From NCBI GenBank assembly GCA_014729315.1, contig WJKD01000035.1:1-10671 (forward strand): a stretch of 10,671 nt of DNA. Direction: 5' to 3'. The notes beneath the pieces are model-generated. The model was not told the DNA's origin and did not search any database. It saw only the letters and a program-made list of their open reading frames with translations. Both the position numbers and the translations under genes were made by a program. Source of the DNA: Promethearchaeota archaeon. Lineage in GTDB: Archaea; Asgardarchaeota; Lokiarchaeia; Sigynarchaeales; SOKP01. The first letter of the stretch is position 1. The number at the start of each line of letters is the position of its first letter. Below, in pieces: positions 6,221 to 10,671 of the stretch.

Positions 6221-6739
6221 CTAAAGAGAAAGTATCTGATTAATAACCATTTTTAATTTATTTGCTAAAGGGGGATTTGCATCTTTACACGCATTAAAAA
6301 TAATTAGTCCTAGTTGAGCGTATTCTTTTTTTCTCTGGAGGTTCCATCGAGTTCCATCCATATCTAGCAAATTATCTATTCTATCAGCCATCTTAATTAT
6401 TTTAGCTTCGCGAGATGCGTCTTTGAATGATTCTAGCCATTGATCTTTCTTATTTTTATCTTCTGGTTTTGTAAGCTCCTCTACTAAATTCGCAACCTTA
6501 GTACCGAATTTTCTTCTGATTTCTTTTAAAGGGGTATCTGTATCCTCTACTATGTCGTGAAATAATGCTGCGATCATTAAATCTTCGTTTTCAAACTCAT
6601 TATATTCATAAGCTCTTAGTATTGCTAAAATACGTATTGGATGTACGACATAAGGAAGATTAGAAGATTTACGCTTTAACTTCTTATATTTTAAAAATGC
6701 ATAATTAATGGCATTCCAAAAATTTGAAAAAGGAATCAT
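6221..6739 (-). CDS. MESH1-like HD-domain phosphohydrolase (small alarmone hydrolase family)
   Basis: This 172-residue single-domain protein matches the size and motif spacing of MESH1/HDDC3 and the SpoT hydrolase domain. The visible residues are H33 (VVHPIR), H61-D62 with E65-D66 (LFHDIVEDTDT), LVEELT at 85-90, and D119/N123 (KMADRIDNL). Human MESH1 carries H35, H61, D62, E65, D66, D122 and N126, nearly the same positions. Family members remove the 3'-pyrophosphate of ppGpp using Mn2+; MESH1 also dephosphorylates NADPH. No synthetase domain is attached and no RelA-type synthetase lies in the window, so the true substrate here is open. The ATG overlaps the TGA of hdrA by four bases (ATGA), which implies one transcript and coupled translation. 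The HD fold and an intact active site are secure; alarmone specificity is an inference. Confidence 0.85.
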   Translation of the reverse strand: MIPFSNFWNAINYAFLKYKKLKRKSSNLPYVVHPIRILAILRAYEYNEFENEDLMIAALFHDIVEDTDTPLKEIRRKFGTKVANLVEELTKPEDKNKKDQWLESFKDASREAKIIKMADRIDNLLDMDGTRWNLQRKKEYAQLGLIIFNACKDANPPLANKLKMVINQILSL

Positions 6740-9135
6740 ATCTCGTCCAATCGAGCTTTTTCAACTTCTTTCGTTTCTACGGATAGCGCTCTTTTATATT
6801 CTTCTGGTTTAATAGTACCAAGATTTTTTATTGTTTCAGTAAATTCTCTTATGAGTTTAGCGAACTTTTCCCCTTCACCTGCTGAAATACTTTCAATTTG
6901 TAATCTATTTTCGTTGATTCCCATTTCTGTGAGCATTTCCTTAATGCTTGCGTATCGTTTCTTTGCCTTCAAAAACCCTGTATCGTAATGACAATCTTGT
7001 TCATGACAACCAGTGATTATGACTCCATCTGCTCCCTTGAAAAACGCTTCAAAAATCAAAGCGGGATCGATCATAGCCGTACACATGACATGAATAGTTC
7101 TAACATTCGTTGGATAAGTTAATTTACTGGTCCCCGCCAGATCTGCTCCCATATAAGAACACCAATTACACAAAAATGCAATGATGAGGGGAAATTCTTT
7201 TTTAATAGTTAAAGCAGAGTTGATTTGGGTTTTGATTTGATCCCTCCTGAATCCAGGGATATACAAAGCGTTATTGGGACACATTGCTGCGCACGCTCCG
7301 CATCCAGAACAATTAGCTTGGATTATTTTTAATTGCTTATCTTCAATTTTCAACGCATTATAAATACAAACATCTAAGCAGAGTCGGCATAAGTCGCATT
7401 TTTCTTGATCGCAATAGACAATATGAGGATCTAATTCAACCTTTCCGGCTGCAATTAAAGCGATGGACTTTGCAGCTGCACTTTCTGCTTGAGCAATGCT
7501 CGATGGAATATCCTTAGGACCTTGTATAGCGCCTGCTAAATAAATTCCACTGACAGAAGATTCAGAAGGTTTAACTTTTAAGTGTTTTTCAAGCAAAAAT
7601 CCGTATGTATCTTGCGAGATGTTCAATTTTTGGCTTAGATATCTAGTGTTTTCTGCTGGTTCTATCCCAACGGCTAATATCGCTAAATCAACTTTATGCT
7701 CAAATAAAGTATCATCTATTACATCTTCGCCTCTGATTAATAATTGATCAGAAAGATCGCTTTTTACGATACTGGCTATATTACTTTTAACAAAATTTAC
7801 CCCAAAATCTTCTCTTGCACGATTATAGAACTCCTCGCAATTTTTCCCTACTGCCCTTATGTCGGTGTAATATATTGTTATTTCAATTTCTGGATTTTGC
7901 TTTTTTATTAAAATAGCTTGCTTTATTGAGGCATTACAGCAAACTTGGCTACAATATTCATGGTTAATCTTCTTGTTACGAGATCCTACGCACAAAACAA
8001 AACCTACCTTCTTAGGAACTTTACCATCCGATGGTTTTACGACTTTTCCGACTGTTGGTCCATCGTTATTAAGAAGTCGCTCCATCTCCATAGTTGTTAT
8101 AACATCGGGATATTTTTGATAATTTAATTCCGCTAACAAGCTGGGATCGAAAGTTTTAAACCCAGTTGCAACTATGATCGATCCAACTTTGATTTTTATT
8201 GTTTGAGTCGTTTGGTCGAAATCAATAGCATCTCGGTCGCAGGCTTGTTCACAAGCTCTGCATCCTACGCAATATTCCTCCATTATATTTGGATAAAGTG
8301 GTATAGCTTGGGGATAAGGAACATCTATTGCTTTTCTCGGATAAAATGTGTCTTCTATGTCAATAGGACAAACTTCTCTACAAATATCAAAGCATCCTAC
8401 ACATTCGTCCTCTATTATAAATCGAGGTTTTTTTTCAATAGATACCTCAAAATTGCCAACGTAACCATCCACCTTTTTTACTTCGGAGTAGGTTAATAGT
8501 TCTATGTTAGGGTGATCATTCGCTTCAGACATCAAGGGTCCAAGAATACAAATTGAACAGTCTAGTGTGGGAAAGGTTTTATCAAAAAGCGCCATGTGAC
8601 CTCCGATTGTTAAATCTTTTTCCACTAAGTAGACTTTATAGCCCGCATTAGCAATAACCATCGCCGCCTTTATTCCTGAAATTCCACCTCCAATTACGAG
8701 AGTAGCAGGCGTGATTTCTGCGTATTGAATCTCAAGCGGCTCTAAAAGCTTTACTTGTTCAATAGCCATGTTAATTTGATCGATTGCTTTTTGAGTTGCT
8801 TTTAATGGCTCGTTTGGATGAACCCACGAGTTTTGTTCTCTAATATTTGCGAAAGAGATAAGAAATCGATTTATTCCAGCTTGTTCTATTGTTTTTCTAA
8901 ACAACTGTCCATGCAATTTGAAGGAGCAAGCAGCTATAACTATTCGTTCTATTTCTTGGTCTTTAATCTCTTCAATGATATGACTCAATCCCAATTCAGA
9001 GCACAAATATTGTTCCCTAAGTATGTGAACATCCGGATACGATTCTTTGTCGCTGAAGTGATCTATTAATTCTTGATTATCAATCACACCGCTAATGTTC
9101 TTACCGCAATCGCATAAAAATAATCCTATCTTCAC
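6736..9135 (-). CDS. hdrA: HdrA-like FAD/iron-sulfur subunit fused to MvhD
   Basis: This 799-residue protein is longer than classic HdrA (about 650) because of a C-terminal MvhD domain. In order: an N-terminal HdrA segment (CDCG at 8-11, C45, C70); an FAD fold with VIGGGISGIKAA (147-158); HdrA-specific FPTLDCSICILGP (188-200); two inserted cluster motifs at C245/C248/C252/C256 and C289/C292/C295/C299; LCVGSR (381-386) with CSQVCC (395-400); YLAGAIQGPKDIP (532-544) completing the flavin domain; two 4Fe-4S motifs at C580-C590 and C609-C619; and MvhD (about 650-772) with CNWC (656-659), VMC (683-685) and GCHEQDCHY (709-717). HdrA bifurcates electrons at FAD, and MvhD links it to an electron donor. 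GTG at 9135 is the start, since a stop lies three codons upstream. No HdrB, HdrC, hydrogenase or formate dehydrogenase gene is adjacent. The HD hydrolase gene overlaps its 3' end. Confidence 0.93.
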   Translation of the reverse strand: MKIGLFLCDCGKNISGVIDNQELIDHFSDKESYPDVHILREQYLCSELGLSHIIEEIKDQEIERIVIAACSFKLHGQLFRKTIEQAGINRFLISFANIREQNSWVHPNEPLKATQKAIDQINMAIEQVKLLEPLEIQYAEITPATLVIGGGISGIKAAMVIANAGYKVYLVEKDLTIGGHMALFDKTFPTLDCSICILGPLMSEANDHPNIELLTYSEVKKVDGYVGNFEVSIEKKPRFIIEDECVGCFDICREVCPIDIEDTFYPRKAIDVPYPQAIPLYPNIMEEYCVGCRACEQACDRDAIDFDQTTQTIKIKVGSIIVATGFKTFDPSLLAELNYQKYPDVITTMEMERLLNNDGPTVGKVVKPSDGKVPKKVGFVLCVGSRNKKINHEYCSQVCCNASIKQAILIKKQNPEIEITIYYTDIRAVGKNCEEFYNRAREDFGVNFVKSNIASIVKSDLSDQLLIRGEDVIDDTLFEHKVDLAILAVGIEPAENTRYLSQKLNISQDTYGFLLEKHLKVKPSESSVSGIYLAGAIQGPKDIPSSIAQAESAAAKSIALIAAGKVELDPHIVYCDQEKCDLCRLCLDVCIYNALKIEDKQLKIIQANCSGCGACAAMCPNNALYIPGFRRDQIKTQINSALTIKKEFPLIIAFLCNWCSYMGADLAGTSKLTYPTNVRTIHVMCTAMIDPALIFEAFFKGADGVIITGCHEQDCHYDTGFLKAKKRYASIKEMLTEMGINENRLQIESISAGEGEKFAKLIREFTETIKNLGTIKPEEYKRALSVETKEVEKARLDEI

Positions 9136-9220
9136 TTTTTTCTACCGTTATTATCTTTCCCTATGAGAAATAAAAGGTTGAGTTTTTAATATTTATTCGT
9201 AATAGAAAAATACTAATTTC

Positions 9221-9228
9221 TATATAAA
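9221..9228 (-). promoter_or_regulatory. TATA-like box upstream of hdrA
   Basis: On the minus strand this reads TTTTATATA-like (tatataaa on the plus strand), the best archaeal TATA match on this side. It lies about 90 bases from the GTG at 9135 and would give a leader of roughly 60 bases. A closer candidate, aaataaaag at about 9167-9175, would give a leader of about 10 bases. Confidence 0.4.
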
Positions 9229-9375
9229 ACTTATAAAAAATCTCTGCATCGTTAAAAAACAAATAGATTCTTCTTTTCCAACATATTCTGGAAAGATTTA
9301 ATGTCAAAAATCCCTAGAAGAAAACAAATAACCCGATAATCGAAATAAGCATTTTGTTTCGTTGATTTTCACAAA

Positions 9376-9399
9376 TTAGCAAAAATATTTCATTGCTAA
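9376..9399. repeat. short inverted repeat TTAGCAA/TTGCTAA
   Basis: TTAGCAA at 9376-9382 pairs perfectly with TTGCTAA at 9393-9399 across a 10-base spacer, and a related ttagcgaa follows at 9411-9418. It could be a regulator-binding dyad in the divergent region. It is too short to exclude chance. Confidence 0.25.
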
Positions 9400-9524
9400 A
9401 ATTGAAAAATTTAGCGAATTTCGATAAACCTAGTGATTTATTTATTCTACTGCGAAATATTTGGATCAGATTATGTCGGATTACCACTATACCATTAATA
9501 AATTTTCCAATAACATCGTTAAAG

Positions 9525-9532
9525 TTTAAATA
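9525..9532 (+). promoter_or_regulatory. TATA-like box for the secreted protein gene
   Basis: TTTAAATA lies about 75-80 bases before the ATG at 9606. Initiation near 9553 would give a leader of about 50 bases containing the inverted repeat TAACAC (9557-9562) / GTGTTA (9573-9578) and the ribosome binding site. The box is a moderate consensus match. Confidence 0.35.
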
Positions 9533-9556
9533 GTCACTTATCCAAATAATATTACA

Positions 9557-9578
9557 TAACACTTTTGTCATGGTGTTA
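9557..9578 (+). repeat. 6-base inverted repeat in the secreted gene leader
   Basis: TAACAC at 9557-9562 and GTGTTA at 9573-9578 flank a 10-base spacer just downstream of the likely transcription start. It may be an operator or a leader hairpin. It has more G-C pairs than other dyads in this window, but only six base pairs in total. Confidence 0.3.
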
Positions 9579-9591
9579 AGATCTAACTAAT

Positions 9592-9598
9592 AAAGGAA
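9592..9598 (+). promoter_or_regulatory. Shine-Dalgarno sequence of the secreted protein gene
   Basis: AAAGGAA sits seven bases before the ATG at 9606. It is one of the few recognisable ribosome binding sites in the window, and it fixes the start of the secreted protein, immediately followed by a basic signal-peptide N-region. Confidence 0.5.
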
Positions 9599-9605
9599 AT
9601 TAGCT

Positions 9606-10671
9606 ATGAAAACCAAAAAAAGATTTAGAACCAAATTACTATTTACATCAATTCTAATTCTCCTCACTGGGGTTCTTGTTTTTGGTATAGCTCCAGCATA
9701 TACTGCCCCATTAGCAGACACAGCTGATGAGGGTACGCCTGATGTTGACGCTGAGCCAAAAGCATCTTTCGCCAGTTCGGGAACAAACGATATGAGTAGC
9801 AATAATCTTCTTCCAGGAGATATTATACTTATAGGAACTGATAACTCCATGTTTGACTATTTAATCCCGGGAAAGTGGTCGCATACAGTCATAATTGGCG
9901 GCGTTGCCGGATATCACGAAGTATGGGCAACTGAGGAAGGAACTTGGGTACCTCAAGGTGAAACTTGGGTAGTCCACTCCACTAAAGATGACGATGGTAA
10001 TGGATTACGAACATCCAGATACACTACCGTTGTCAACGATCACGCTGGAAATGCTGTAGCGATTAGAATCCTTAAACCAGGAGGAGCTCTTTTGTCTGCT
10101 TCTGAAAGACAAGATGTAGTCGATTTTGCTACGAGCAAGATCGGTACTGATGAGGGATACGATTGGAACTGGCTTGGTAAACAAGTTGGTGTTGACACTG
10201 CCGATCCCGAAATTGCTCCTGATGGTTATTATTGCTCAGAGTTAGCATGGGCAGCTTATAAATCTGAAATTGGTATCGACTTAGACGGAGACTTCTCACC
10301 CTTCAACATTGGAGTGAGTCCAGAAGATCTCTATTGGTCTCCTTACGCTCAAGTAATTGCTCTGGAAATGAATTCCGATCCTAACGGTAATTCTGTTCCA
10401 GGAGGAGCCTACGCAGTTGATGCTTCCGATGATTTATATAAAGTCACTGTTTTTGTAGACGAAGTTTACTACGACGATGAGCACGAAGGATGGCTCATGG
10501 GCGATGGTGAAATGTATCTCAAACTCTACATAGGAGAGGCATATTTCCCTAGCTGCGCTGCCGGAGGAGATAAAAACGATAATCATTTAGACGAGATCGA
10601 TAAAGCGGGAGATGATACTGAATCAGCTGGCTCTGGAGATGCCATTGATTGGAATAATTACCACTATGCTC
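9606..10671 (+). CDS. secreted YiiX/NlpC-P60-like papain-fold hydrolase, C-terminus cut by window edge
   Basis: The frame stays open from ATG 9606 to the edge, giving 355 residues without a stop. A signal peptide is clear: basic KTKKRFRTK, a hydrophobic core at about 11-30 and a likely cleavage near APAYTA (residues 30-35). After an acidic, low-complexity linker (38-65) comes a circularly permuted papain-fold domain of the YiiX/YebB type. LLPGDIILIGT (68-78) starts it, H93 in WSHTVIIGG and C210 in GYYCSELAW are the expected catalytic pair, and E105 (YHEVW) may assist. Relatives cleave amide bonds in peptidoglycan or lipids; an archaeon would need another target. A second, beta-rich region from about 277 (YKVTVFVDEVYYDD, then GDGEMYLKLYIG) looks like a C2-like or surface beta-sandwich. 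The protein is acidic, and its DNA is visibly richer in G+C than the AT-rich plus-strand cluster. Fold and secretion are well supported; the substrate is unknown. Confidence 0.75.
   Translation, partial: MKTKKRFRTKLLFTSILILLTGVLVFGIAPAYTAPLADTADEGTPDVDAEPKASFASSGTNDMSSNNLLPGDIILIGTDNSMFDYLIPGKWSHTVIIGGVAGYHEVWATEEGTWVPQGETWVVHSTKDDDGNGLRTSRYTTVVNDHAGNAVAIRILKPGGALLSASERQDVVDFATSKIGTDEGYDWNWLGKQVGVDTADPEIAPDGYYCSELAWAAYKSEIGIDLDGDFSPFNIGVSPEDLYWSPYAQVIALEMNSDPNGNSVPGGAYAVDASDDLYKVTVFVDEVYYDDEHEGWLMGDGEMYLKLYIGEAYFPSCAAGGDKNDNHLDEIDKAGDDTESAGSGDAIDWNNYHYA

Larger units (their letters stand above)
9136..9605. other. 470-base divergent intergenic region
   Basis: This gap separates hdrA (minus) from the secreted protein gene (plus). 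It is strongly AT-rich and holds promoters for both, given as separate entries, plus short inverted repeats. Short open frames exist (for example 85 codons on the minus strand at 9314-9571), but their products look like no known protein and lie across the plus-strand promoter, so I do not call a gene. It is longer than the other gaps in the window, leaving room for regulation or an unseen small RNA. Confidence 0.5.

Noticed and set aside
7945..9069. Plus-strand open frames (7945-8127, 8203-8496, 8818-9069) inside hdrA
   Set aside because: They are antisense to the clear HdrA coding sequence; no independent motif or start signal.
9376..9418. Repeated ttagc(a/g)aa units as a possible CRISPR or larger repeat array
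   Set aside because: The units are only 7-8 bases, with irregular spacing and no unique spacers of constant length.
9314..9571. 85-codon minus-strand open frame between hdrA and the secreted gene
   Set aside because: No recognisable domain, A/T-driven composition, and it covers the probable promoter of the plus-strand gene. It cannot be fully excluded.
9587..9850. 87-codon minus-strand open frame
   Set aside because: It lies opposite the signal peptide and linker of the secreted protein, whose frame is open for 355 codons and has clear motifs.

Overview
The window is AT-rich and looks archaeal, most likely Asgard (Lokiarchaeia/Promethearchaeota-like). This is an inference. It rests on a long HdrA fused to an MvhD domain, TATA-like boxes at archaeal spacing, small ArsR-like winged-helix proteins, and uncharacterised membrane and zinc-motif proteins of a style I associate with Lokiarchaeal genomes. 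No RNA gene, CRISPR array or insertion sequence was seen.

Layout. Bases 1-118 (minus) hold the N-terminus of a class I fructose-bisphosphate aldolase, running off the left edge. Divergent from it, on the plus strand, come a degenerate PaaK/LuxE-like adenylate-forming enzyme (292-1971), a seven-helix membrane protein (2040-2768), a small winged-helix regulator (2858-3190), a six-helix membrane protein broken by one in-frame TAA (3392-4012), and an overlooked 37-residue single-helix protein that starts two bases after it (4015-4128). These converge, with a 22-base gap, on a minus-strand block: a small cysteine-motif protein (4151-4618), a DUF711/UPF0210 protein (4832-6115), a MESH1-like HD hydrolase (6221-6739) and HdrA-MvhD (6736-9135). 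The last two overlap by four bases. After a 470-base divergent intergenic region, a secreted YiiX/NlpC-P60-like papain-fold protein (9606 to the right edge) runs off the window on the plus strand.

How the genes may work together. The hdrA-HD pair is the only clear translationally coupled unit. HdrA-MvhD proteins are the flavin bifurcating core of heterodisulfide reductase/hydrogenase systems, but no HdrB, HdrC or hydrogenase gene is present here, so its partners must be encoded elsewhere. The HD protein has every metal and catalytic position of the small alarmone/NADPH phosphohydrolase family. The plus-strand cluster of adenylating enzyme, 7-helix protein, winged-helix regulator and split membrane protein has no recognised pathway. 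The secreted protein is richer in G+C than its AT-rich neighbours and is probably a cell-surface hydrolase.
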